Assembly (NCBI GenBank): GCA_963806495.1
Contig: CAWDYA010000009.1
Coordinates: 124,001-188,000, forward strand
Direction: 5' to 3'
Origin: CAWDYA01 sp963806495
GTDB taxonomy: Bacteria > Acidobacteriota > Polarisedimenticolia > JACPZX01 > DASXTC01
DNA length: 64,000 bases
Shown here piece after piece: positions 39,820 to 47,686 of this stretch (position 1 is the first letter of the stretch; every line of letters starts with the position of its first letter). The notes beneath the pieces are model-generated. The model was not told where the DNA came from and searched no databases. It worked only from the letters and a program-made list of their open reading frames with translations. Position numbers and translations under genes: made by a program.

Positions 39820-41004
39820 GTGCGAATCGTCCTTGTCTCCATGGTGTTCCCCTATCCGCGGCGCGGGATCTTCCCCGGCATCGAGCGCCACATCTACGAG
39901 TACAGCCGCGCCCTCGCGAAGCGAGGTATCGATGTTCGCATTGTGACGAGTTTCTGGAACGGGGGGGAGGCGCACGAGTCGTACGAGGGGCTCGACATCC
40001 ACCGGGTCGCCGACTCGGGCACGCGGTACGGCCGCGTCGGGCGGCTGTTCGCGAACCACGTCAGGAGCTTCGCACGCAGCCTGGAGGCAAGGCCGGACCT
40101 GTTCGAGGGGGCGGACCTGGTGCAGGCGTTCATCGCGCTGCCCTCGACACGCTTCGCCGAGAGGGCAGGCGCGCCCCTCGTGGCCACCTTCTATCACCGC
40201 GACCGGCCCTCGCGTCTGAACCAGTACCTGACGCTGCCGAGCCTGTACGCCATGGAGAAGAAGTTCTTCTCGCGGACGCCGCTGGTGATCACGTTCTCCG
40301 CCTCGAGCCGGCAGGTGCTTGTCTCGGAGTACGGGGTGGACGAGGCGCGCATCGCGGTGACACCGCTGGGCGTGGATGTCGGCAAGTTCACGCCGGCCGC
40401 GGGTGGTGCGGCGTCGCGTGGCGCGGCGGGCGGGCCCTTCCGGATGCTGTTCGTCGGGCCGCTCATCCGGCGCAAGGGGATCGATCATCTGATCGAGGCG
40501 CTGGCGCAGGTCGACGCGCAGGAGCCGGGCTGGACGCTGACGGTGGTGGGCGACGGGCCCGAGCGGTCGGCCCTGACGGCGCGCGCGGCCGAGCTGGGGT
40601 TCGGGTCGAAGCTGGACTTTTGCGGCTATGTCGACGGGTGGGGTGACGAGCTGCCGGGGATCTACCGGGAGGCCGACCTGTTCGTCTTCCCGTCCTTGAA
40701 GGAAGGGTTCGGGATGGTGATCATCGAGGCGATGGCCTGCGGCACGCCGGTGCTGACGACCCGGGTGAGCGCCATCCCCGAGGTGGTGGCTGACGCCGGG
40801 CTGCTCGTGGAGCCGGCCAGCCCTCCGGGGATCGCGGAAGGGATCCTGCGGCTCATGCGTGACGAGGATCTGCGGCGGGGCTATGCGGAGGCGGGCCTGC
40901 GGCGTGTGCGCGAGATGTATTCGTGGGGGATCGTGGCCGACCGGACGCTGCAGGTGTTCGAGCGTCTGCAACGGGGGACACTTGTCCAAGGAGGCGCGCG
41001 TTGA
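39820..41004 (+). CDS. GT4-family glycosyltransferase
   Basis: 394 residues from GTG 39820 with a GAGGAAAG site. GT-B fold: N-terminal acceptor half (GGIFPGIERHIYEYSRALAKRGIDV-type motif), C-terminal donor half with FVGPLIRRKGIDHLIEAL, VVGDGPERSAL and the E-x7-E motif LKEGFGMVIIEAMACGTPVL. Retaining transfer from a nucleotide sugar to an envelope glycan is expected. It shares TTGA with the following nucleotide-sugar epimerase gene, so they are translated together. Confidence 0.88.
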   Translation: MRIVLVSMVFPYPRRGIFPGIERHIYEYSRALAKRGIDVRIVTSFWNGGEAHESYEGLDIHRVADSGTRYGRVGRLFANHVRSFARSLEARPDLFEGADLVQAFIALPSTRFAERAGAPLVATFYHRDRPSRLNQYLTLPSLYAMEKKFFSRTPLVITFSASSRQVLVSEYGVDEARIAVTPLGVDVGKFTPAAGGAASRGAAGGPFRMLFVGPLIRRKGIDHLIEALAQVDAQEPGWTLTVVGDGPERSALTARAAELGFGSKLDFCGYVDGWGDELPGIYREADLFVFPSLKEGFGMVIIEAMACGTPVLTTRVSAIPEVVADAGLLVEPASPPGIAEGILRLMRDEDLRRGYAEAGLRRVREMYSWGIVADRTLQVFERLQRGTLVQGGAR

Positions 41005-42035
41005 AGGTATTCATCACGGGAGGGGCCGGGTTCATCGGGTGCAATGCGGCGGCCCGGTACATCAAGCGGGGTGACAAGGTCGTCGTGGTGGACGATCTGT
41101 CGCGCGCCGGCAGCAGCCGCAACCTGGACTGGCTGCGCACCGTCGGGGAGTTCGAGTTCCTCAAGGTGGACATCACCAATTCGGTGGCGATCGCGCGCGC
41201 CGTGTCCGCCCACGCCGACATGAACCTGTGCCTGCATCTGGCGGCGCAGGTGGCCGTGACCACCTCGGTGACGGACCCGCGCAACGACTTCCTGATCAAC
41301 GCGCTGGGGACGTTCAACCTGCTGGAGGCGATCCGCGCGGCCCGCATCGACCCGGTGCTGATCTACTCGTCCACCAACAAGGTGTACGGCGGGATGGAGG
41401 ACGTGGCGATCCGCAAGACGGCGCAGCGGTACGAGTACGCGGAGCTGACCGGGGGCGTCAGCGAGCAGCGCGGGCTGGACTTCCACTCGCCGTACGGCTG
41501 CTCGAAGGGGGCGGCCGACCAGTACGTGCGCGACTACTCCCGCATCTACGGGATGCGTACCGTGACCTTCAGGCAGTCGTGCATCTACGGCTACCGGCAG
41601 TTCGGCGTGGAGGACCAGGGGTGGGTCGCCTGGTTCACCATCGCCGGCGTGCTGGACAAGCCGATCACGATCTACGGCGACGGGATGCAGGTGCGCGACG
41701 TGCTGTTCATCGACGACCTGGTCGACGCGTACGACGCCGCGGCCAAGGCGATCGACCGCACCGCCGGGCAGGTGTACAACATCGGCGGCGGGCCGGCGAA
41801 CACGATGTCGCTGCACGAGCTGCTCGACATGCTGCGCTCGCTCACGGGCAAGCCGATCGAGGTGAGCTACGCCGACTGGCGGCCCGGCGACCAGCCGGTC
41901 TTCATCTGCGACATCTCCCGCGCGGCCGAGTCGTTCGGCTGGAAGCCGGCGGTGGGGGCTCGCGAGGGAGTGGAGCGGCTGTACCGGTGGGTCAGCGAGA
42001 ACCGCGAGATGTTCGTGTCGATGGGGAAGGGGTAG
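41001..42035 (+). CDS. NAD-dependent nucleotide-sugar epimerase, CDP-paratose 2-epimerase-like
   Basis: 344 residues from a TTG start. The Rossmann motif ITGGAGFIG is at the N-terminus, and the catalytic Y-x3-K pair is in [27 protein letters not shown] is the signature I associate with CDP-paratose 2-epimerases (TyV). Nucleotide-sugar specificity is inferred, not proven. It probably supplies a donor for the upstream GT4 enzyme. Confidence 0.8.
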   Translation: MKVFITGGAGFIGCNAAARYIKRGDKVVVVDDLSRAGSSRNLDWLRTVGEFEFLKVDITNSVAIARAVSAHADMNLCLHLAAQVAVTTSVTDPRNDFLINALGTFNLLEAIRAARIDPVLIYSSTNKVYGGMEDVAIRKTAQRYEYAELTGGVSEQRGLDFHSPYGCSKGAADQYVRDYSRIYGMRTVTFRQSCIYGYRQFGVEDQGWVAWFTIAGVLDKPITIYGDGMQVRDVLFIDDLVDAYDAAAKAIDRTAGQVYNIGGGPANTMSLHELLDMLRSLTGKPIEVSYADWRPGDQPVFICDISRAAESFGWKPAVGAREGVERLYRWVSENREMFVSMGKG

Positions 42036-42039
42036 GAAC

Positions 42040-42116
<77 letters not shown>

Positions 42117-42169
42117 ACGGGGTCATCCTACTCGACCGGAAGGAGTTGCGGCAAGGGGCCGGACGGGCG

Positions 42170-44310
42170 TCACGGCTCCTCGGGCGGCCCGAGACTCCCT
42201 CCCCGCTGCCGACTGGCGACTGCCGACCGCGCGGCCCGGCCGCTCAGGTCGCTGCACTGCTGCCGATCCGCGAGACCGGCCCTGATGAGCTGGTTGCAGG
42301 TCTGAGCCACGCAGCGGACGAACCGGCCGTGGTTGCGCGAGGTGGTCGTCGGGTCGCAGTCGAGTTTGCCGTCACAGTCCTCGTCCGTCGTGTTGCCCGG
42401 GAGTTCGGTCGCACCCGGATGGATTGCCGGATTCGTGTCGTCGCAATCATCAACCATCGGGTAACCGTCGCCGTCCGCGTCCGCCTGGTGGAACTCGAAC
42501 GCGCCCATGTCAGGCATGGCGACCCCGTCTCCGTCGCCGTCAACCGGCCGGGGTGTGCCGGCGAGATTGACCGGAGGCACCCAGGGGCCAGCCACGCCCG
42601 CGTCGATGCAGGGGCTGCCCGGTCGCAAACTGTAGTCGCCTCCGCTCGAATCAACGAACAGCGGGTCGGCGGAGACATTTCCGTTCAGCCCGGTCTGATC
42701 GCCGAACTCGCCGGCGTAGTCGGCCAAGCAGACTGTCATGGATGTCGTTGTGTTCGACCGAGGTGGCGACCAGGCCATCGGCCTCAAGGTGAATCCCCTC
42801 AGACGCTCCCACTATCACGTTGTTCGTGATGTCCCCGTACCACGGCCATGGCCCGGGGTCGGAGCTCGCGCCGGTCATGTCGACGGCCACGCCGCCTCCG
42901 ACAATCGTATTGTTGGTGACGTGCAAGGTCGTGACGGCATGGATCCAGATATTGACGTACGTCATCCCACGCCTCGAAGCCTGCGTGGATGCCGCTATCC
43001 AGCAACAGGTTGTTGCGCACGATGAAGTCCCGAGGCAGGGACGCAGGCGAATCACGCGGGCCCCAATGCGTCACATGAAACGACAGACTGCTATTCTCAA
43101 TGCGGTTTCGTTCGATGAGGACGAAGAAGGGGCTGTACGCATATGCGTTCGGAAGGTCGAGCCGAAATGCGCTGAGCTGCGCGTCCGAGATGGTCGAGTC
43201 TCGCACGACCACACTGAAAGGAAGGGAGAGTTCGTTGTCATTGGAGACGCCGAATCTCCCTCCGTGAATCCAGCACCTTTCCATGCCAAAGTCCCAGACC
43301 CCGTGAAAGTCGACGAAGAGACCCGTGATCTCCGAGTCCTCTCCTCGAAACCTGAACAGCCCGCCACTCATCGGCCCGGTGGCGTGGATCCCCACAACCC
43401 GATCAGCGAAAACCTGCAAGCCTGACCCGCTGCCATACAATTCGATCGTGATCCCGCTCGAGTCCTTGACGTAGAACACCGGGTAGGGAGACTCGTAGCC
43501 CCGCAGCGTCGCATCATGGATGTTCCGAGCAAACACGCTGGTTCCGTAGTCCCCCTGGATCACAGCATTGTTAACGAAGACGAGGTTCCGGAGCTCGATT
43601 GGCTCTGTCCCCCAGACGCGCAGCCCGCCGTCCACTTCCACAGGCGACGAATCAGAGGCTCCCACAATCGACATACCGCGGGAGATCCCGAACCCTCCCT
43701 GGCAGGGCCCTGCCAGAACGCTGACGATATCTCCGCTGCCCGCCGCCGATACTGCTGCGGAGAGCTCATTGAACGGGTCGGCTAGCGTGCCACTCCCGTT
43801 CGTGCTCCGGCTGCAGTCCACGTACCATGTGTTCTGAGGCGTGTAGAGATCGATGGCGAGGCTCCGGGAGGTCGTGTTCCCTTCGCTGTCGAACGCCGTT
43901 ACTGCGAGGTTATTGAGGCCCGGCTGGAGCTGTATATCCCGCGCGGACCAGTCGCAGGTCATCACACCCGAGCAGAGCGCGCGCTCGCCCGTCCAGTCGC
44001 AGGTTCCTTCCGCCTTCACGCACTCGAGCATCGCCTCCCCCTCGCCACCCCGGTCGTTCGCCCAGGTCACCGAGGTTACCTCAGTCTCCGCCGAAACTAC
44101 GCCACGCAGTCGTTCGACGAGCGGCTCGTGCGTCCGGTAGGTGGCGGTCATCGACGGCTCCCAGATAGCAATGTGCGGCCACGGGTCGATAAGAGCGGCG
44201 GTGTCACCCGCCGAGCGCAGCGTCACGCCCCCATGAGCGATCCGGAGCGAAAAGGGAAACGTGACAGGGAGAGCGAGTAACACAAGAGCGAGCTTCGGCA
44301 GCGTTCTCAT
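42170..44310 (-). CDS. Secreted right-handed beta-helix protein with C-terminal metal-binding repeat (frame-broken)
   Basis: A signal peptide ([19 protein letters not shown]) precedes a Cys-containing Ig-like N-terminal part. A parallel beta-helix then starts around [18 protein letters not shown] and shows repeated short strands with N-rich turns ([31 protein letters not shown]). The C-terminus has [19 protein letters not shown] and [10 protein letters not shown], the MopE-like metal-binding motif. Two single-base insertions are needed: one at the CCC 42966-42968, one near 42730. The ATG at 44310 with GAGG upstream is preferred. Probably a surface polysaccharide-binding or polysaccharide-cleaving protein. 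Confidence 0.75.
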
Positions 44311-44322
44311 GATGCGCCTCAC

Positions 44323-44726
44323 GGGTGGCAGTAAGAACTGAGGTCCCTATGGATGCCGACGATTCGACATTGTGCGGAATTGCTTCAATTCTATCAACGA
44401 ATCGCCACCCGTCGACAAAATTTTAAGTATCGTACAGGGGGCGTGGCGAACAGGGCCCGGGCTTCGGAGAACTGACACGGGGGGTGGTTGTGCGGGGACC
44501 GTCCGGGAACTTCGTCCGACTCGAGCGGAACCGGTCCACGTCACGCCTCGTAACATTCCGCTGACACTGGACCGGTAGCGGCGCGAGCGGCGCGGCCGAG
44601 AAGATGCGTCGGCGTGAGGGGATCTGCGTTCGACGCTCCTCATCCCGGCAGCGACAAGAGCCGGCGATGATGGGTGCGGGCCAGACTGGTCTGCCATGGA
44701 CTCAGGGCAGGTGGAGCCGCGCCGCC
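44323..44726 (-). other. Intergenic region upstream of the beta-helix gene
   Basis: This 404-nt stretch has no convincing gene. An AT-rich part (about 44370-44430) carries the promoter and palindrome annotated at 44369-44397; the remaining GC-rich part near rmlB shows nothing I can name. Confidence 0.5.
44369..44397 (-). promoter_or_regulatory. Sigma-70-type promoter with palindrome in the spacer
   Basis: Reading the minus strand: TTGATA (-35, 44392-44397), 17-bp spacer, CACAAT (-10, 44369-44374). The spacer holds a perfect inverted repeat GAATTG-AAG-CAATTC at 44377-44391. A protein bound there would block or modulate RNA polymerase. It lies about 60 bp upstream of the beta-helix gene start. 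Confidence 0.5.
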
Positions 44727-45743
44727 TCAGCCCCGCGCCTGAGTCCTGTCGACGAGATAGTTGCCGCTGACGATCCTCCGCCACCAGGTCTCGTGCTCCC
44801 GGTACCAGGCGATCGTCCCCTCCAGGCCGCGGTCGAGGTCATGGGCGGGCGCCCAGCCAAGCTCGCGGCGGGTGAAGCCGGCGTCGATGGCATAGCGGCG
44901 ATCGTGGGCGCGGCGATCCGGCACGCGGGTCAGCAGGCTTTCGGGCCGCCCGGTCAGCCGCAGCACGTGTCTCGCGATGTCGATGTTGGCCCGCTCGCTG
45001 TCGCCGCCGATGTTGTACACGGCGCCGGGGCGCCCCTTGATCAGCGCGCGCTCGATCGCAGCGCAGTGATCCTCGACGTGCAGCCAGTCACGCACGTACA
45101 GGCCGTCGCCGTATATCGGCAGCGGCCGGCCTTCCAGCGCGTTGATGATCATCTGGGGCAGGAACTTCTCAGGAAATTGATAAGGCCCGTAGTTGTTCGA
45201 GCAGCGGGTCACGATCACGGGCAGGCCGTGCGTGATGAACGCGGCGCGTGCCAGCAGGTCGGCCGAGGCCTTGCTCGCGGCGTAGGGTGAGTTGGGTGCG
45301 AGCGGGGTGGTCTCGGTGAACCGGTCCTCGGTGTCGAGCTCGAGCGCGCCGTACACTTCGTCGGTGGACACCTGGAGAAACCGGCCGATCTCGTGCCGAC
45401 GCGCGGCGTCCAGCAGGTTCTGCGTGCCGGTGACGTTGGTGTGCACGAAGGGTGCGGCGCTCTCGATGCTGCGGTCGACGTGCGACTCGGCGGCGAAGTT
45501 CACCACGGCGGTGAACCCTTCCGCCATCACCTGCTCGACGAGCGCCGGGTCGGCGATGTCGCCGCGCACGAACCGGTAGCGTGTCTTCAATGCGGGGTCG
45601 GCGGCGATATCGGCGAGGCTCTCGGGGTTGCCGGCGTAGGTGAGCAGGTCGAGGTTGACGATGGCGGCGTCGGTGTGCCGCAGCATCCGCCGGATGAAGT
45701 TCGAGCCGATGAACCCGCAGCCTCCGGTGACCAGCAGCTTCAC
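44727..45743 (-). CDS. rmlB: dTDP-glucose 4,6-dehydratase (RmlB)
   Basis: 338 residues from a GTG start at 45743. Rossmann GGCGFIGSNFIRR, SHVDRSI, the TDEVYG catalytic segment (S/T-D-E), YAASKASAD with the Y-x3-K pair, and RCSNNYGPYQFPEKF, the typical RmlB signature. It makes dTDP-4-keto-6-deoxyglucose in deoxysugar synthesis. Last gene of an operon with rmlA and an rmlC-like gene. Confidence 0.93.
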   Translation of the reverse strand: MKLLVTGGCGFIGSNFIRRMLRHTDAAIVNLDLLTYAGNPESLADIAADPALKTRYRFVRGDIADPALVEQVMAEGFTAVVNFAAESHVDRSIESAAPFVHTNVTGTQNLLDAARRHEIGRFLQVSTDEVYGALELDTEDRFTETTPLAPNSPYAASKASADLLARAAFITHGLPVIVTRCSNNYGPYQFPEKFLPQMIINALEGRPLPIYGDGLYVRDWLHVEDHCAAIERALIKGRPGAVYNIGGDSERANIDIARHVLRLTGRPESLLTRVPDRRAHDRRYAIDAGFTRRELGWAPAHDLDRGLEGTIAWYREHETWWRRIVSGNYLVDRTQARG

Positions 45744-45765
45744 CGCTTCCCTCCTCTGCGGCGGT

Positions 45766-46272
45766 TCAACGGTTCTTGCGCGACCAGTCGTACGGGATCG
45801 ACGGGTCGTCGGGCGGCACACGGAACTCGTCGGGCTGGTCGTATCGGTACAGCTCGGTGGGCAGGTTGACAACGAACGCTTCGTGGTCGCTGACGCACTT
45901 GAACCCGTGGTAGACGTACGGGGGGATCTGCAGCAGCATCGGGTTGTGCTCGCCCATGAAGAACTCGTTCACGACACCATGGGTCGGCGACTCCTGGCGG
46001 GCGTCGTACAGCACGATCTTCATCATCCCCTTGACCACGATGAAGTGATCGTACTGGATCTTGTGGTAGTGCCATCCCTTCACGGCGCCCGGGTAGGCGG
46101 TGGTGAGGTACGCCTGGCCGAACTTCTTGAACAGGGCGTCGTCGCTGCGCAGCATCTCCATCAGGCGGCCGCGCTCATCCGGGATGACGCTGAGGCGCTT
46201 GGTCTTGACGCCGTCGATGACGGGCGGCGGAGCCTGACGGGTCTTGTCCAGGGTGGCGTTGCTGTTCTTCAT
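45766..46272 (-). CDS. dTDP-4-dehydrorhamnose 3,5-epimerase-like cupin protein
   Basis: 168 residues. The RmlC-type cupin has ERGRLMEMLRSDD, VKGWHYHKIQYDHFIVVKGMMKIVLYD and PYVYHGFKCVSDHEAFVVNLPTELY. A His in the HYH motif is in the expected active-site position. The family makes 3,5- or related epimerisations of dTDP-4-keto sugars, or isomerises them; the exact sugar is not fixed by sequence. The start ATG at 46272 overlaps the rmlA stop. Confidence 0.82.
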   Translation of the reverse strand: MKNSNATLDKTRQAPPPVIDGVKTKRLSVIPDERGRLMEMLRSDDALFKKFGQAYLTTAYPGAVKGWHYHKIQYDHFIVVKGMMKIVLYDARQESPTHGVVNEFFMGEHNPMLLQIPPYVYHGFKCVSDHEAFVVNLPTELYRYDQPDEFRVPPDDPSIPYDWSRKNR

Positions 46273-47114
46273 GATCGTCCCCCACCGCCGCGAGCGGGCA
46301 CGGCCTTCACGGCCGAGCCCTCGGCGGCCTTCATCCCCGCGTTGGTGCGCAGGGAGGGATGCGGAACACCCGGGGTGATCTCCGGGTTGTTCGCCCGGTA
46401 CTGCCAGACCAGATTGGATGCTTCGTGCAGCGACTCGAAGGTGCCGGCGTCGGTCCACCATCCGTCCAGCACCGTCCAGGACATCTCGCCGCGCTCGATG
46501 TAGTGATTGTTGACGTCGGTGACCTCCAGCTCACCGCGGTCGGACGGCTTGAGCGTGCGGATGATGTCGAACACGCTGGCGTCGAACATGTAGATGCCGG
46601 TCACCGCGAGCTGGCTCGGGGGGTTGTCCGGCTTCTCGATGATGCGGACGATGCGGTCACCGTCGAACTCGGGTACGCCGAATCGCTGCGGGGATCGCAC
46701 GGGGCTGAGATGGATGCGCGCGCCGCGGCCCTGGCTGACGAAGGCGTCCACCGAGGAGCGGAACACCTTGTGGACGATGTTGTCGCCGAGCATGACGCAC
46801 AGCAGTCCGCCGGCGGCGAAGTTCTCGGCGAGCGCGAGGGCGTGGGCGATGCCGCCGTTTCCCTGCTGGTAGGCGTACTCGATGTGGCTCAGGCCGAGCT
46901 CGCGGCCGTTGCCCAGCAGGCGGAGAAAGTCGCCGGGGTCGTTGCCGCCGGTGACGATCAGGATCTCGTCGATGCCCGAGTCGCGCAGCGCCTCGACCGG
47001 GTAGAACACCATCGGCTTGTCGTACACGGGCAGCAGGTGCTTGTTGGTCACCCGGGTGAGCGGGTCGAGCCGCGAGCCGGTGCCCCCGGCCAGAACCACT
47101 CCTTTGATCCCCAT
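46269..47114 (-). CDS. rmlA: Glucose-1-phosphate thymidylyltransferase (RmlA)
   Basis: 281 residues from the ATG at 47114. N-terminal GGTGSRLDPLTRVTNKHLLPVYDKPM is the nucleotidyltransferase signature; GDNIVH supplies a metal-binding Asp; EKPDNPPSQLAVTGIYMFD and WTDAGTFESLHEA complete the family pattern. It couples glucose-1-phosphate with dTTP. First of three rml-type genes with ATGA overlaps, and 85 nt downstream of the selenoprotein gene on the same strand. Confidence 0.93.
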   Translation of the reverse strand: MGIKGVVLAGGTGSRLDPLTRVTNKHLLPVYDKPMVFYPVEALRDSGIDEILIVTGGNDPGDFLRLLGNGRELGLSHIEYAYQQGNGGIAHALALAENFAAGGLLCVMLGDNIVHKVFRSSVDAFVSQGRGARIHLSPVRSPQRFGVPEFDGDRIVRIIEKPDNPPSQLAVTGIYMFDASVFDIIRTLKPSDRGELEVTDVNNHYIERGEMSWTVLDGWWTDAGTFESLHEASNLVWQYRANNPEITPGVPHPSLRTNAGMKAAEGSAVKAVPARGGGGRS

Positions 47115-47199
47115 CGCCGCCCCTCCGTGCTCTCGATGTGTCCGGTATCGGTTCGGGCCCAAGGTAATGCCGGGGGCTGCGGCTTCGCAACCGTACCGG

Positions 47200-47544
47200 C
47201 TACTTCAGCCCTTCGAACCCCTCCTTGGGAAAGCCGATGTAGAGGGTCTGGCCGACCCGGATGGTGGGGGCGCGCAGGTTGCCGGTGGGGCCGAGCATGA
47301 GGGCCAGGATCTCCCTGTCGGACGGCTTCTTCGTCAGGTCCAGCTCGGTGATCTTCGTCCCCTTGGCGGCGATGAGCTTCTTCGCCTTCGATGCGAGGGC
47401 GAGGGCGTCCTTCTTCCCGTGCCTGTTCTTCGTGGCGTTGACTTCGGTGGCTACATCGATGTGCTTTCGCTCGAGAAACTCCCGAGCCCGGGCGCAGGTC
47501 ATTCAGCCGGGGCGCTGGTAGTACCAGTCGATGCGGGTCGGCAT
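47200..47544 (-). CDS. ArsC-family selenoprotein with in-frame UGA (Sec14)
   Basis: 114 residues if the UGA at 47503-47505 is read as selenocysteine. The N-terminus MPTRIDWYYQRPG is followed by UGA and then MTCARAREFLERK, giving U14-x-x-C17 where ArsC/Spx-like thioredoxin-fold proteins have CxxC. The rest (DREILALMLGPTGNLRAPTIRVGQTLYIGF) matches the C-terminal half of the ArsC family. A clear AGGAGG site lies before the ATG at 47544. A hairpin right after the UGA could act as the SECIS. ArsC-family selenoproteins are known from related bacteria. Role probably thiol/selenol redox chemistry, not necessarily arsenate reduction. Without Sec insertion the product would be a 13-residue peptide. Confidence 0.82.
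47469..47505 (-). promoter_or_regulatory. UGA codon plus candidate bacterial SECIS hairpin
   Basis: On the minus strand, 15 nt after the UGA starts GCTCGGGA-GTT-TCTCGAGC (47469-47487): eight pairs including one G-U, with a 3-nt loop beginning with G. The loop is 24 nt after the UGA, within the range known for bacterial SECIS elements. It lies inside the coding sequence, as expected for bacteria. Confidence 0.7.
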
Positions 47545-47651
47545 GGCGTGGTTCCTCCTCCCGGGATGTCTGGTGATGTGATTTCGGATGCGGCAGCCAT
47601 GATAACGGAAATCGGCAGTGCGGGCGGGGGCTCGCCGAGGTGCAAGCCGAC

Positions 47652-47679
47652 TTGACTTTCGTTTAATATTCGCTATCCT
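47652..47679 (+). promoter_or_regulatory. Sigma-70-type promoter, possibly giving a leaderless HNH mRNA
   Basis: TTGACT (-35, 47652-47657) and TATCCT (-10, 47674-47679) have a 16-bp spacer. Transcription would start around 47686-47687, which is the ATG of the HNH gene. No Shine-Dalgarno precedes that ATG. Confidence 0.5.
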
Positions 47680-47686
47680 TTCAGGC

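Noticed and set aside
47503..47505. Ordinary stop codon leaving a separate 100-codon gene from 47502
   Set aside because: A start at 47502 would remove the first redox residue and the first strand of the ArsC fold and lacks a ribosome site, while the upstream ATG has a strong one and in-frame family sequence.
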